Positions 1 through 7,810 of a DNA stretch of 34,144 nucleotides are shown here, in pieces. The position numbers and the translations under genes are program-made. Positions within the stretch are counted from its first letter, which is position 1. Every line of letters begins with the position of its first letter. Source of the stretch: an uncultured Cryomorphaceae bacterium (GTDB taxonomy: Bacteria; Bacteroidota; Bacteroidia; Flavobacteriales; Schleiferiaceae); assembly GCA_913060465.1 (NCBI GenBank), contig CAJXTR010000008.1, positions 1-34,144 of the forward strand, given 5' to 3'. The notes below the pieces were generated by a model. That model searched no databases. It was given only the letters and a program-made list of their open reading frames with translations, and was not told where the DNA came from.

Positions 1-313
1 TTATTCGTTCAGCCTTTTCTATTTCTTTTCTCGGTGTTTTCTGATTCTTCTTTTTGAAACCATTGCATAGGATCAAGGTCGTAGTATTTGAGTAAAAGCA
101 GAAGACCCTGCAAATATTGGTGCCTAGCTGACTTCGTATTTCATACAGTCCGCTAGAATTCGTTATCATCTTTAAGTAAGAACTCGGCACAATCTTGAGT
201 GTCCTAATAGCTCTAAGTGTCCACAAAAGCTTATCCTGTTCTTTAGGTGGGAGGGTTACATAGAACGCCTCAAAGTGGTTTCCAAAAACTACAATGCTTC
301 GGTAATCTTTCAT
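1..313 (-). CDS. HigB-like type II toxin (RelE/ParE superfamily), 3' end cut by window edge
   Basis: This open frame of 104 codons starts at the ATG at 313 and runs off the left edge without a stop, so the ORF track omits it. The translation begins MKDYRSIVVFGNHFEAFY. It carries the family core LYEIRSQLGTNICRVFCF followed by the basic tail GFKKKNQKTPRKEIEKAERI, which is the recognisable C-terminal signature of Gp49/HigB-type toxins (ribosome-dependent mRNA interferases). The usual length is about 110 residues, so only a few are missing. In HigBA loci the toxin gene precedes its antitoxin, so a HigA-like XRE antitoxin is expected just outside the window. The sequence is visibly AT-richer than the neighbouring operon. 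The family call is firm. Activity and the exact start are not, because a -7-like box abuts this ATG. Confidence 0.85.
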   Translation of the reverse strand, partial: MKDYRSIVVFGNHFEAFYVTLPPKEQDKLLWTLRAIRTLKIVPSSYLKMITNSSGLYEIRSQLGTNICRVFCFYSNTTTLILCNGFKKKNQKTPRKEIEKAERI

Positions 314-321
314 CAAAAATA
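314..321 (-). promoter_or_regulatory. Candidate -7 box TATTTTTG abutting the HigB-like start codon
   Basis: On the minus strand TATTTTTG matches the Bacteroidota -7 consensus TAnnTTTG exactly, and a TTG lies 21 bases upstream at 343-345. The box ends directly at the ATG. A transcript from it would therefore be leaderless or start inside the first codons. Confidence 0.4.
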
Positions 322-329
322 CAATAAAA

Positions 330-345
330 TTATCCGTACGGACAA
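330..345. promoter_or_regulatory. Palindromic operator-like site upstream of the HigB-like gene
   Basis: TTATCCGTACGGACAA is a 16-base palindrome with one mismatched pair and a perfect core TCCGTACGGA. A further TGTCC at 352-356 forms a second inverted pair with the GGACA at 340-344. The site lies 17 bases upstream of the toxin start, where a HigA-type autorepressor would be expected to bind. Its role as an operator is inferred. Confidence 0.45.
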
Positions 346-425
346 CTTTTGTGTCCTGACTATTTAAGGTCAATTGAAATTGCCGAAGATTAAAGAAAGG
401 TGAATAAAGAAAACTTAGGAACAGC

Positions 426-662
426 TTATTTCAGTCCGTTCTCTTTGAAATTAATATACATCTGCTCGAAGTTCTTGTACACCCCGTTAAGAAAGTCTTC
501 CGACAGCGCCTCCTTAACGGCAGCAGGGGTAGGGTGACTATCCTTCATAAACTTATAGGCCTGCTTCATTGGCCCTGCCTCAAATTCCACGACGTGCCAG
601 CGCTCCATCGCGTAGATGGTCGTTTTAAACTGTTTGGTACTCCAAGATTCAACTATTCGCAT
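426..662 (-). CDS. Hypothetical protein, 78 aa
   Basis: I do not recognise this protein. It is soluble-looking, with no signal peptide or membrane segment, is rich in aromatic residues (WHVVEFEAG, FEQMYINF) and is probably mostly helical. Its ATG lies two bases beyond the stop of the TonB-dependent receptor on the same strand, so it is very likely translated from the same mRNA as the last gene of that operon. No terminator-like hairpin is evident between it and the toxin region. Its function is unknown. A role tied to the receptor is suggested only by position. Confidence 0.65.
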   Translation of the reverse strand: MRIVESWSTKQFKTTIYAMERWHVVEFEAGPMKQAYKFMKDSHPTPAAVKEALSEDFLNGVYKNFEQMYINFKENGLK

Positions 663-664
663 GG

Positions 665-2902
665 CTAGAAATCCACATGGACTTTAAAGTTCAACAATCG
701 GTTCGTCATGTAGTTCGGCACGGCATACTGCCCGGCAGCGCTAATGTCCTTAACCCAAAGGTAGCTCACCGTATTGCGCGCTTGCAAGAGATTGAAGATT
801 TCGGCACTGATCCATACCTCTTCAAATTGTTCGGTCCAATTTCCTTTAAGCACCTTTATAAATCCTATGTCCGCGCGGCGGTATGGTGGGCTGCGGAAGA
901 ATCTATCTTCCGGCTGCGCAATCTCATTGCCTATGCCATCGGGACCAAAAGGAAAACCACCGCCGACCATCAAGGTCAGAGACAATCGGGTAGAAGGGTC
1001 GTTCGGTAAGTAATCTTGGAAATACACTGCGAAATTAAAACGCGTATCGGTCGGGCGGGCGTGCCAATCCTGAATGAAGCTCGTGGTGCTGCGCTCCTGG
1101 GCGCGGAATAAACTAAAGGTGAACCAGCTGTCAGTTCCCTTCACGAATTCTCCGTTGATGCGGGAATCTATCCCATATACTCGGGCGAGCCCGTCGTTAT
1201 TGCCCTGGTAGCGAATGCGAACGTTCTCCACATCGAACAGGTTCACGCGTTGCAACCCTTTGTAGTACGTCTCAAGGCTCCAAACGAAGGGGCGGTTCCA
1301 CAGGTTGAAGTAGCGGTCTTGGCGTGCGATTAGGTGCAAGGCCTGCTGACTCTTCACACCGGTGTTGAGCGTGCCGTCTTTGAGGCGCATTTCACGATAG
1401 AACGGGTATTGGTCGTATAGACCAGCGCTGAAGGTCCAGCGGTAATCGGCCAGTATGCCGCCTTCAGGGGTAAATTTAAAATTCGCACGGGGGCTGATGC
1501 GGACTTCGTTGGATAATTGGGCCCACTGCATTCGTGCCCCAATATTGTAACGCCATGTTCCTTTGTCGATCACCTTATTTCCACTGAAATTCACCCAGGC
1601 CTTGGCTCTAGCATTAATTAGGGTTTGTGTGGCAGCAACATGGCTATACAGCTCCAAGCCTTCCGCAGGCGTGCTGTACAGTCTTCCGCCGACCACACTG
1701 TCGAGGGTGCTTCCTTCATAGGGTAGGCTATAGCCCGCGCTATCAATGCGTTCCCATTCTTTGTAACGGTCGTAGATGTTCTCACCTTGAACCAAGGCGC
1801 CAAAGGTCAAGTCAAAGTTGTTGAAGCCTATAGACTCGTCGTATTTGATGTTGCCGATGTATGCGTCGAGGAAGTTGCGTCTAAAATCTTGGAAGGCGCC
1901 CACGCCACGAACGAGGGAGATCTCACCGAAATCGTCAGAGCCGAGGTCGTTGTTCAGTTCGTTCAAGCGGTAGTAGCCGATAACATCCGTAATCTCCACC
2001 TCCGTAGTGTGGAAGCCGGTAGCAGAGAAGGTGCGTACTCCGCCGCCTGCAATGCTGGTGATGGTGGTGTATTTGGTAGCGAGGAATTGGGTGTCGTATC
2101 CGAATTGCTCTTTCCCGTCGAAATACACATTGAGGCGCAAGGCCTCCTGCAAAGACCCAAAGTTGGTTTGGCGGTTTTGCGGAATTTGGTTCATTCTGTT
2201 GTGCGCAAAATGAGCGAAGAACTCCAACCTTGCATGGCCGTAATCGCCTTCTTCGTTCCCGTACATGCGACTCAACATAATCTGTCCATCTGCATTAACC
2301 GGGAAGTAGTCGCTTTGCACGTCTGTGGCATTGAGTAGCAAGGCATTGTTGCGGTAGCGCAGCCCGGTTGCCACTGTCCATGGACCTGAATTCTGCTTCA
2401 AGGCCCAGCTCGCACCTGTGAGTGATGTTTCCGCGGTCATTTCACGGAAACCGGGTCCTCGGGGGTAGGAGTAGTTCACATCTAAAACCGAACTGAGCTT
2501 GTCGCCGTACAAGGCGCCAAAGCCGCCGGCGCTGAAGTTTATGCTAGTAACGAGGTGGGGATGAATGATGCTCATCCCTTCTTGCTGACCGGCCCGCGCC
2601 AAGAAAGGACGAAAGACTTCGAAGCCATTGATGTAGACGAGGTTCTCGTCGAAATTCCCACCGCGCACATTGTATTGCGAGCTCATCTCGTTTCGAGAAC
2701 TTACCCCGGCAAAGGTCTTAACAACACCTTCCACGCCGCCCTCGGCGCCCGTGGTAAACCTGATGTCCTTGCCTAAAACTGTCGTGCCTTTTTCGGCTGT
2801 GCGTTCGCTCTGTACCTCGACTTCATCCAAGAGGGTGGAGTCCATGACCTGCGCGGAGACGGCCCATGGCAATAGCCCAAGGATGAGAAGGAATTTTTTC
2901 AA
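665..2902 (-). CDS. TonB-dependent outer-membrane receptor
   Basis: The product is 745 aa with a signal peptide (MKKFLLILGLLPWAVSAQ). It continues with a TonB-box-like start (LLDEVEVQSER) and a plug domain at about residues 35-150, containing YNVRGGNFDENLVYINGFEV and the GGFGALYGDKLSSVLDV stretch typical of plugs. A long beta-barrel follows and ends in an aromatic terminus (LLNFKVHVDF). Such receptors import siderophores, vitamins or glycans across the outer membrane using TonB/ExbBD energy. No SusD partner is adjacent, so glycan uptake by a SusCD pair is unlikely, and the substrate cannot be read from the sequence. The usual N-terminal carboxypeptidase-like extension is absent, but a protein with that domain is encoded one base upstream, suggesting a split arrangement. 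Confidence 0.93.
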   Translation of the reverse strand: MKKFLLILGLLPWAVSAQVMDSTLLDEVEVQSERTAEKGTTVLGKDIRFTTGAEGGVEGVVKTFAGVSSRNEMSSQYNVRGGNFDENLVYINGFEVFRPFLARAGQQEGMSIIHPHLVTSINFSAGGFGALYGDKLSSVLDVNYSYPRGPGFREMTAETSLTGASWALKQNSGPWTVATGLRYRNNALLLNATDVQSDYFPVNADGQIMLSRMYGNEEGDYGHARLEFFAHFAHNRMNQIPQNRQTNFGSLQEALRLNVYFDGKEQFGYDTQFLATKYTTITSIAGGGVRTFSATGFHTTEVEITDVIGYYRLNELNNDLGSDDFGEISLVRGVGAFQDFRRNFLDAYIGNIKYDESIGFNNFDLTFGALVQGENIYDRYKEWERIDSAGYSLPYEGSTLDSVVGGRLYSTPAEGLELYSHVAATQTLINARAKAWVNFSGNKVIDKGTWRYNIGARMQWAQLSNEVRISPRANFKFTPEGGILADYRWTFSAGLYDQYPFYREMRLKDGTLNTGVKSQQALHLIARQDRYFNLWNRPFVWSLETYYKGLQRVNLFDVENVRIRYQGNNDGLARVYGIDSRINGEFVKGTDSWFTFSLFRAQERSTTSFIQDWHARPTDTRFNFAVYFQDYLPNDPSTRLSLTLMVGGGFPFGPDGIGNEIAQPEDRFFRSPPYRRADIGFIKVLKGNWTEQFEEVWISAEIFNLLQARNTVSYLWVKDISAAGQYAVPNYMTNRLLNFKVHVDF

Positions 2903-2903
2903 G

Positions 2904-3536
2904 TTACTTGCGTTTCAAGCTTTGGAATAGTTCGGTCCAAGCGAATGGGTTGGATAGAGCACCCAAAATAGCCGAAGCCCCGGAGCCGCCGTAGTAGCGC
3001 CCCTGATTGTAGAGCTGTTGGTTCTGCATGGTGATTAAGTAATCTTGCATCTCCGCGGCATCATAGCCCATGGCTTGTGCACGCGCGCGCAGTTCGTCAA
3101 GCGCTAGGTTGCGCTGTGCAATGTCCAATTCTGTGGTTTGAATTTCCATCGCCAAGAATTCCTCTTTGAAGTTCTCTTTGGATGGCCAAGGGTAGACGAT
3201 AACAGGATCCAAAACTTCGGTATCCCATTCCAGGATGATGCGTGCCAAGAAGTTATCTCCCTGCAAGGTATCCGGGACCCAGAATCGCGTTAGTTTGAAG
3301 CCTATGTGCTGAAACAATACCGTATCTCCCGGCATGACTACCAGGGAAAAGAAGCCATCGCGGTCGCTCACGTTCATCTGTCCGCGGCTTTTGACGAGGA
3401 TTTGAACGTTAGGGAGTAATTGGACCAAACTATCATTACTCACCACTACACCGTGCAGTTGAATGGGCTCGTGGCCCTGCGCCTGAGTAGTGATTGCGGC
3501 TAAAAGGAATCCAAAAAGGAGTACTAATTTTCTCAT
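2904..3536 (-). CDS. Exported carboxypeptidase-like regulatory domain protein
   Basis: The product is 210 aa. It has a signal peptide (MRKLVLLFGFLLAAITTQAQ) and then a beta-sandwich domain at about residues 28-110 of the CarboxypepD_reg-like type (HGVVVSNDSLVQLLPNVQIL, DRDGFFSLVVMPGDTVLFQHIGF). The C-terminal half is helical, rich in Glu and Gln (residues 120-175), and ends in a Gly/Ala/Ser patch. This domain usually sits at the N-terminus of Bacteroidota TonB-dependent receptors. Here it is a separate gene one base upstream of a receptor that lacks it. The start overlaps the M23 peptidase stop (ATGA). It may act as a periplasmic or surface partner of the receptor; this is inferred. Confidence 0.8.
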   Translation of the reverse strand: MRKLVLLFGFLLAAITTQAQGHEPIQLHGVVVSNDSLVQLLPNVQILVKSRGQMNVSDRDGFFSLVVMPGDTVLFQHIGFKLTRFWVPDTLQGDNFLARIILEWDTEVLDPVIVYPWPSKENFKEEFLAMEIQTTELDIAQRNLALDELRARAQAMGYDAAEMQDYLITMQNQQLYNQGRYYGGSGASAILGALSNPFAWTELFQSLKRK

Positions 3537-5170
3537 AAAACGATGTCGTATTCTTCAACGGTCGTGTTTCCAACACCGTCAATAACAACTATGCGCAAAT
3601 TATGGTTTCCGGCGGGGATATCCTTGGGAACAATCACTTTTAACAAATCCTGTTTATAATCGAAATCAATGCGGGCGAATTCCCCATCGATCCGAGCACT
3701 ATAACGGTCTACACCAGTTTTGTCGTCTGCAGCGCGAACGAGAAGTTGTCGGAAGTTGCTGTTCGGTCGAGCGGATGGCGTACGACTCACGATACTGATT
3801 GTAGGCTTCTTAAGATCTTGGTCGAGGTAATACTTGCCTGTGCTCCGCGTTTCGAAGACCAATTGGTCGCCTTCACGCGTTCCGGTAATAGCGTCCTTAC
3901 TGCCTTTGCGGCCAACCTCCCAAAGGAACCAGCCCACCTTAGTTCGCTGAACGCTGTCGAGGTCCCACGTAATGGTCATATGTTTTTGCAAGGCATTTCC
4001 TTCGCCTATGATGTAGTTTTCATTGGCCAATTGGACCAAATCAAAAACCGCATCATGGTATAACGCCCCGCTCGGGATGAACACATGAACCGCCCCGTTT
4101 TCCAATACATTATCTGCGTTCCAACGGATTTGTTCGGGCTTAGGCACCTCCGCCAAAGCCGCCGTCCCCTTCAAATAAAAACTAAACGCGCTTTGATTTC
4201 CCTCGTAATCCAGCACGGAAACCTCAATGGTCACCACGCTGTCCTGAGCCACGGTGAACCAGCCTTTGGTTGCTCGAAAAGCCGGAGTCGTAAGCTCCCA
4301 AGTGTTGGTCACCTCCAAAGGATTATTGTCCAATTCATACAATCTCGTATACCGAACTCCTTGACTGTAGTAGCGCTCAAAGTTCACGTGGGCGTTAATG
4401 AATCGCGAGGTGCTGAAATTTATTCGTCGGTAGTTTGCAGTGAAGAAAACCTGCCCATCGGCACTGGCCTCGATCGCATACACCCCATTATTGTTGTTTG
4501 CCCCATCTTGCTTATCCGTGGTAAATAAATCAAACCCCTTGCTGTGTGGCATGGCAATGGTATCCCCCGCATTAAACACGCCTACATCGCCAAAATCCGC
4601 GCTGGTCCACATCAACCCACGAACATCTGGTTTCCGAGTATCCTTCACCTTCAACCCAAACTCCAATGGATTCAATGGTTCCTCAGTTCTTGTATCTCTG
4701 ATTTCAAAGTGCAAGTGGGGGCCCATAGATCCTCCCGTATTCCCTGAGAAAGCAACGAATTCGCCTTTGGCTACTGGGAATTGGTCCGCAGTGGGGTATA
4801 GGTTGCCGTCGTTTTTACTGCGGTCGCGTAATTGGTCCTCCACCCACTCCTCAATAGCCGGAGAAAAAGCGTTCAAATGCCCATAAACCGTGGTGTAGCC
4901 CTCCGGATGACGGATGTACAATGCGTTCCCATATCCGTATGGACTCACGGCAATTCTACTCACATACCCATCCGCAACGGAATAGACCTTCAAGCCACTA
5001 CGTCCTTGGGTCTTAATATCAATGCCGCCGTGGAAGTGATTGCTTCGTAATTCAGCAAAAGTGCCGCTTAAAACAAGCGGGATGTCCAATGGGGACTGAG
5101 GTTCAAAGGTTTGGGCGTTCGAAACGAGGGGCGTTAAGAAAATCCCTAATAAGAGGATAAATTTCTGCAT
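3533..5170 (-). CDS. M23 family metallopeptidase (LytM-type)
   Basis: The product is 545 aa, exported (signal ending SNAQ at residue 20). The peptidase domain is at the N-terminus, about residues 40-175. The zinc-site motifs are visible: HFHGGID (H47, D51), GHLN (H98) and PHLHFEIRD (H152, H154). Family members cut peptide cross-links in peptidoglycan, or act as regulators of amidases when inactive; here all expected ligands are present. The remaining 370 residues are beta-rich, with an Ig-like region near the C-terminus (about 455-545, ending VEEYDIVL). It is the first gene of the minus-strand operon, its stop overlapping the next start by four bases. A -7 box lies four bases before the ATG. 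Confidence 0.92.
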   Translation of the reverse strand: MQKFILLLGIFLTPLVSNAQTFEPQSPLDIPLVLSGTFAELRSNHFHGGIDIKTQGRSGLKVYSVADGYVSRIAVSPYGYGNALYIRHPEGYTTVYGHLNAFSPAIEEWVEDQLRDRSKNDGNLYPTADQFPVAKGEFVAFSGNTGGSMGPHLHFEIRDTRTEEPLNPLEFGLKVKDTRKPDVRGLMWTSADFGDVGVFNAGDTIAMPHSKGFDLFTTDKQDGANNNNGVYAIEASADGQVFFTANYRRINFSTSRFINAHVNFERYYSQGVRYTRLYELDNNPLEVTNTWELTTPAFRATKGWFTVAQDSVVTIEVSVLDYEGNQSAFSFYLKGTAALAEVPKPEQIRWNADNVLENGAVHVFIPSGALYHDAVFDLVQLANENYIIGEGNALQKHMTITWDLDSVQRTKVGWFLWEVGRKGSKDAITGTREGDQLVFETRSTGKYYLDQDLKKPTISIVSRTPSARPNSNFRQLLVRAADDKTGVDRYSARIDGEFARIDFDYKQDLLKVIVPKDIPAGNHNLRIVVIDGVGNTTVEEYDIVL

Positions 5171-5174
5171 AGTA

Positions 5175-5182
5175 CAAAGCTA
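5175..5182 (-). promoter_or_regulatory. Candidate -7 box TAGCTTTG for the M23 operon
   Basis: TAGCTTTG on the minus strand matches TAnnTTTG and ends four bases before the M23 start codon, implying a leaderless or near-leaderless mRNA. No clear -33 TTTG is seen. Confidence 0.45.
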
Positions 5183-5191
5183 CAATTATGG

Positions 5192-5199
5192 TATCTTTG
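5192..5199 (+). promoter_or_regulatory. Candidate -7 box TATCTTTG for the coiled-coil / zapA operon
   Basis: TATCTTTG matches TAnnTTTG and lies 16 bases before the ATG at 5216. It is divergent from the M23 promoter box, with nine bases between the two boxes. A -33 element is not evident. Confidence 0.45.
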
Positions 5200-5215
5200 A
5201 TGGAAACTGATTTGC

Positions 5216-5512
5216 ATGTCAAACGAATTTTCTGATTCAGTTCGCCGTATTTCCCATAAAGCCCAACGATTGGCTGAGGTGAATACTGAATTGCGCCAGA
5301 AAATCAGTGAACTAGAAGAACAAGTGGACCACTTGCAAGAGACCTTAGAGGCCCTTCAAGCGGAGCATGCGGACTTCCAAAGTCAGTTACAACAACGCGA
5401 TCTAGCGCTCACTGTCCAGAGTGGTTCGCCCGCAAGGGACACGTACAGCGAAGAAAAGATTGCGGAGTTGGTGCGGGAAATTGACCGTTGCATGAAATTA
5501 TTAAGTGCCTAA
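5216..5512 (+). CDS. Small coiled-coil protein upstream of ZapA
   Basis: The product is 98 aa, almost entirely coiled coil from about residue 10 to 65 (heptad-like RLAEVNTELRQKISELEEQV), then a polar linker and a short amphipathic C-terminal helix (IAELVREIDRCMKLL). It has no signal peptide or membrane segment. It sits directly before zapA, five bases from the GTG start chosen there. A small coiled-coil protein beside ZapA recalls ZapB of Enterobacteria, which links ZapA to the division site, but I see no sequence basis for calling it ZapB. A role in the Z-ring is inferred from position and shape only. Confidence 0.8.
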   Translation: MSNEFSDSVRRISHKAQRLAEVNTELRQKISELEEQVDHLQETLEALQAEHADFQSQLQQRDLALTVQSGSPARDTYSEEKIAELVREIDRCMKLLSA

Positions 5513-5517
5513 TCTCC

Positions 5518-5814
5518 GTGAGTGAGACATTAAAAATAAAAGTAACCATAGCCAATAGAGTGTATCCCTTGACCGTGAAAGTGGAAGAGGAGGAGCAGAT
5601 CAGGGCCGCGGTTAAAACTATTAATGATGCTGTATCGCGCTTCGAGAGCCGCTACGCTGTTCAGGACAAGCAAGATGTCCTTAGCATGTGTGCCCTCCAG
5701 CTCGCCTCGAAAACGGAAATTGCACTGAAACAATCTCAAGCCGTTCAATCCCAGGCCAATGATGCATTGGCTGAAGTTGAAGCTGTCTTAAACACAGCTT
5801 TACAAGGAGAATAA
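5518..5814 (+). CDS. zapA: Cell division protein ZapA
   Basis: I place the start at the GTG at 5518 rather than the track's ATG at 5488. The product then begins (M)SETLKIKVTIANRVYPLTV, as ZapA proteins do, and avoids a 25-base overlap with the previous gene. It has 98 aa, an N-terminal beta-rich head (IANRVYPLTVKVEEEEQIRAA) followed by a long C-terminal helix (SRFESRYAVQDKQDVLSMCA) that mediates oligomerisation in the family. ZapA bundles FtsZ protofilaments at mid-cell. The 6S RNA gene lies immediately downstream, as it does after zapA in Enterobacteria, and then rny. Confidence 0.88.
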   Translation: MSETLKIKVTIANRVYPLTVKVEEEEQIRAAVKTINDAVSRFESRYAVQDKQDVLSMCALQLASKTEIALKQSQAVQSQANDALAEVEAVLNTALQGE

Positions 5815-5819
5815 CGTTT

Positions 5820-5998
5820 CCCGCACTTGCTATTTTTGTGCTAAACTCAACGAGCACGTTGTTATGTTGCTGACTCGCAGCGTTACGAGCAGGCCGCCAT
5901 TCCCTCGGGAAGAGCTCGCTCCAGCGGAAGGTCAAGACGAAGTGGCAGCAACAGATCCTGATATGAAGGAGTTTAGACAACATGCTAGCAGGTGCGGG
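5820..5998 (+). ncRNA. ssrS: 6S RNA (6S-Flavo type)
   Basis: Identified from position between zapA and rny and from structure read by eye. The closing stem is long. CCCGCACTTGCTA (5820-5832) pairs with TAGCAGGTGCGGG (5986-5998), 13 pairs with one wobble. It continues with TTGT/ACAA (5836-5839 with 5977-5980), then CTAAACTC (5841-5848) with GAGTTTAG (5969-5976). A large open region follows (5849-5865 and 5953-5968), then GTTGCTG (5866-5872) with CAGCAAC (5946-5952). The apical arm has CGAGC/GCTCG and a TTCCC-TC-GGGAA hairpin. Closing stem, central bubble and apical arm are the 6S plan: the RNA mimics an open promoter and sequesters sigma-A holoenzyme. The 3' side runs into ATTTTT, a likely end. 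Exact ends are uncertain. A TATTTTTG at 5831-5838 lies inside the stem, so a shorter RNA from about 5841 is possible. Confidence 0.85.
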
Positions 5999-6027
5999 AT
6001 TTTTAAAAAACACTAACCCTAAGTGGT

Positions 6028-7563
6028 ATGACAACAGAAATCATTTTTGCAGTTGTAGGCCTATTGGTTGGTTTGGGTGGAGGCTATGTCCTCTGGCAGA
6101 GTGCGATGAAGAAGAAAACCGCACTGATGCTGTCCGAAGCAGCTAAGGAAGCAGAGCAAATTAAAAAGGATAGAATCCTAGAGGCGAAGGAGAAATTCCT
6201 GAACCTTAAAGAAGAGCACGAGCGTGCGGTACAAAAGCGCGATCAAAAATTGGCCGAACGCCAAAACTCCTTCCGCGAGAAGGACGAGCGACTCCGCCAA
6301 AGCATTCAGGACTTTAAGAAAGAAGAACGTTCGGTTCAGAAAGAAAAAGAAGTCTTGGCGAAAAAACGCGAAGCATTAGAAGCAAAAACCGCTGAGGTTG
6401 AAAAGTTGCGCGACAAGCAGATTGCACAACTCGAAGCCCTAACCGGTATGACCGAGGAAGAGGCAAAAGAGCAAATGATGACGGCTTTGAAAGACAAGGC
6501 AAAACTCGATGCCCAAGCCTACATCCAAACAACTATTGAAGAAGCGAAACTTACGGCCTCGCAAGAAGCGAAGAAGGTCGTTATTCAGAGTATTCAGCGT
6601 GTGGCTACGGAAAACGCCATCGAAAATGCGGTTTCGGTATTCAACATTGAGAACGACGATATTAAGGGTAAAATCATTGGCCGCGAGGGACGTAATATTC
6701 GTGCCATAGAGGCAGCTACGGGTGTGGAGATCATCGTAGACGATACCCCTGAGGCAATTCTTCTGAGCTGTTTTGATCCAGTACGTCGCGAGATCGCACG
6801 TTTGTCGATGCACAAACTCGTTAGCGATGGCCGTATCCACCCGGCGCGTATTGAAGAGGTAGTGGCCAAGACCACGCGTCAGATTGAAGAGGAGATTGTA
6901 CAAATAGGTAAGCGTACGGCAATTGATTTGGGTATTCATGGGTTGCACCCTGAACTCATCAAAACGGTAGGTCGCATGAAGTACCGCTCGTCGTATGGAC
7001 AGAATCTATTGCAGCACAGCCGTGAGGTGGCTAATCTTTGTGCAATCATGGCCTCGGAGCTCGGCTTGAACCCGAAACTTGCTAAACGTGCTGGTCTATT
7101 GCACGATATCGGTAAGGTGCCGCACGAAGAAACAGATCTACCACACGCCATCTTAGGTATGCAGTGGGCAGAGAAGTACGGTGAGAAGCCAGAGGTATGC
7201 AATGCCATTGGTGCGCACCACGATGAGATTGAAATGACTTCACTGATTTCGCCTATTGTTCAAGTATGTGATGCTATCTCAGGCGCACGCCCAGGAGCAC
7301 GTCGCATGATCGCAGATAGCTACATCCAGCGTTTGAAAGACCTTGAGAATTTGGCATACGACTTTGATGGAGTTACCAAAGCTTACGCTATTCAAGCGGG
7401 TCGCGAACTCCGCGTAATGGTTGAAAGTGAGAAAGTAACGGATGCTATGGCTAGCCAAATCTCTTTCGACATCTCTCAAAAGATTCAAAACGAAATGACC
7501 TACCCAGGTCAAGTTAAGGTGACGGTTATTCGCGAATTGCGTTCTGTGAATGTTGCGAAGTAA
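6028..7563 (+). CDS. rny: Ribonuclease Y
   Basis: The product is 511 aa, normal for the family. An N-terminal membrane anchor (residues 4-22) is followed by a long charged coiled coil (about 25-195). Next comes a KH RNA-binding domain carrying [20 protein letters not shown] (about 208-270) and an HD phosphohydrolase domain with the metal motif LLHDIGKV at about residues 355-362. RNase Y is a membrane-bound endoribonuclease that starts mRNA decay. It follows zapA and the 6S RNA gene. It lies downstream of a possible 6S terminator, and no good promoter box is visible in the short gap. It ends at a strong intrinsic terminator. Confidence 0.97.
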   Translation: MTTEIIFAVVGLLVGLGGGYVLWQSAMKKKTALMLSEAAKEAEQIKKDRILEAKEKFLNLKEEHERAVQKRDQKLAERQNSFREKDERLRQSIQDFKKEERSVQKEKEVLAKKREALEAKTAEVEKLRDKQIAQLEALTGMTEEEAKEQMMTALKDKAKLDAQAYIQTTIEEAKLTASQEAKKVVIQSIQRVATENAIENAVSVFNIENDDIKGKIIGREGRNIRAIEAATGVEIIVDDTPEAILLSCFDPVRREIARLSMHKLVSDGRIHPARIEEVVAKTTRQIEEEIVQIGKRTAIDLGIHGLHPELIKTVGRMKYRSSYGQNLLQHSREVANLCAIMASELGLNPKLAKRAGLLHDIGKVPHEETDLPHAILGMQWAEKYGEKPEVCNAIGAHHDEIEMTSLISPIVQVCDAISGARPGARRMIADSYIQRLKDLENLAYDFDGVTKAYAIQAGRELRVMVESEKVTDAMASQISFDISQKIQNEMTYPGQVKVTVIRELRSVNVAK

Positions 7564-7590
7564 AATTTGAACCTTTTAAAGACTTAAAAA

Positions 7591-7616
7591 GCGCCCCGTC
7601 GGGGCGCTTTTTTTTT
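7591..7616 (+). terminator. Intrinsic terminator after rny
   Basis: GCGCCCC-GTC-GGGGCGC (7591-7607) forms a perfect seven-pair GC stem followed by nine T residues. A run of five A residues precedes it, so it may work in both directions. Confidence 0.92.
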
Positions 7617-7810
7617 GCCTGCGGTCGTCGCGCTCGTGAGTTTACGATTCAATTGTTTCATAAATGAACCGTATTTATGATAATCACGCCTTGATTGGAC
7701 GCAAATACATCTGTTTATCGACACATATAGAGATTTTTTCGTTTCAGCACCGCCTGAGGGAATTGGACTTTAGCACTATCGAATTCATTAAAAACCAAAA
7801 ACAAAACAAA

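Noticed and set aside
198-356. Three GTGTCC words across the HigB-like gene and its upstream region
   Set aside because: Six-base words at irregular spacing. Only the upstream one, which belongs to the operator-like region, is worth noting.
1787-2338. 183-aa plus-strand ORF over the TonB-dependent receptor
   Set aside because: Antisense shadow. The minus-strand receptor has a signal peptide and plug and barrel motifs across this stretch, and the plus-strand translation shows no domain.
4085-4886. Two 147-148-aa plus-strand ORFs over the M23 gene
   Set aside because: Antisense shadows; the zinc-site motifs lie on the minus strand.
5681-6034. 117-aa minus-strand ORF covering the zapA-rny gap
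   Set aside because: It covers zapA's end and the 6S RNA, whose base pairing explains the sequence. The translation has no recognisable features.
6439-6948. 169-aa minus-strand ORF inside rny
   Set aside because: Antisense of the coiled-coil and KH region of a clear RNase Y; no start context or motif.
7664-7810. 49-residue N-terminal extension of the barrel-like protein
   Set aside because: It precedes a clean signal peptide at 7811 and reads as an untranslated leader; a signal peptide must be N-terminal.
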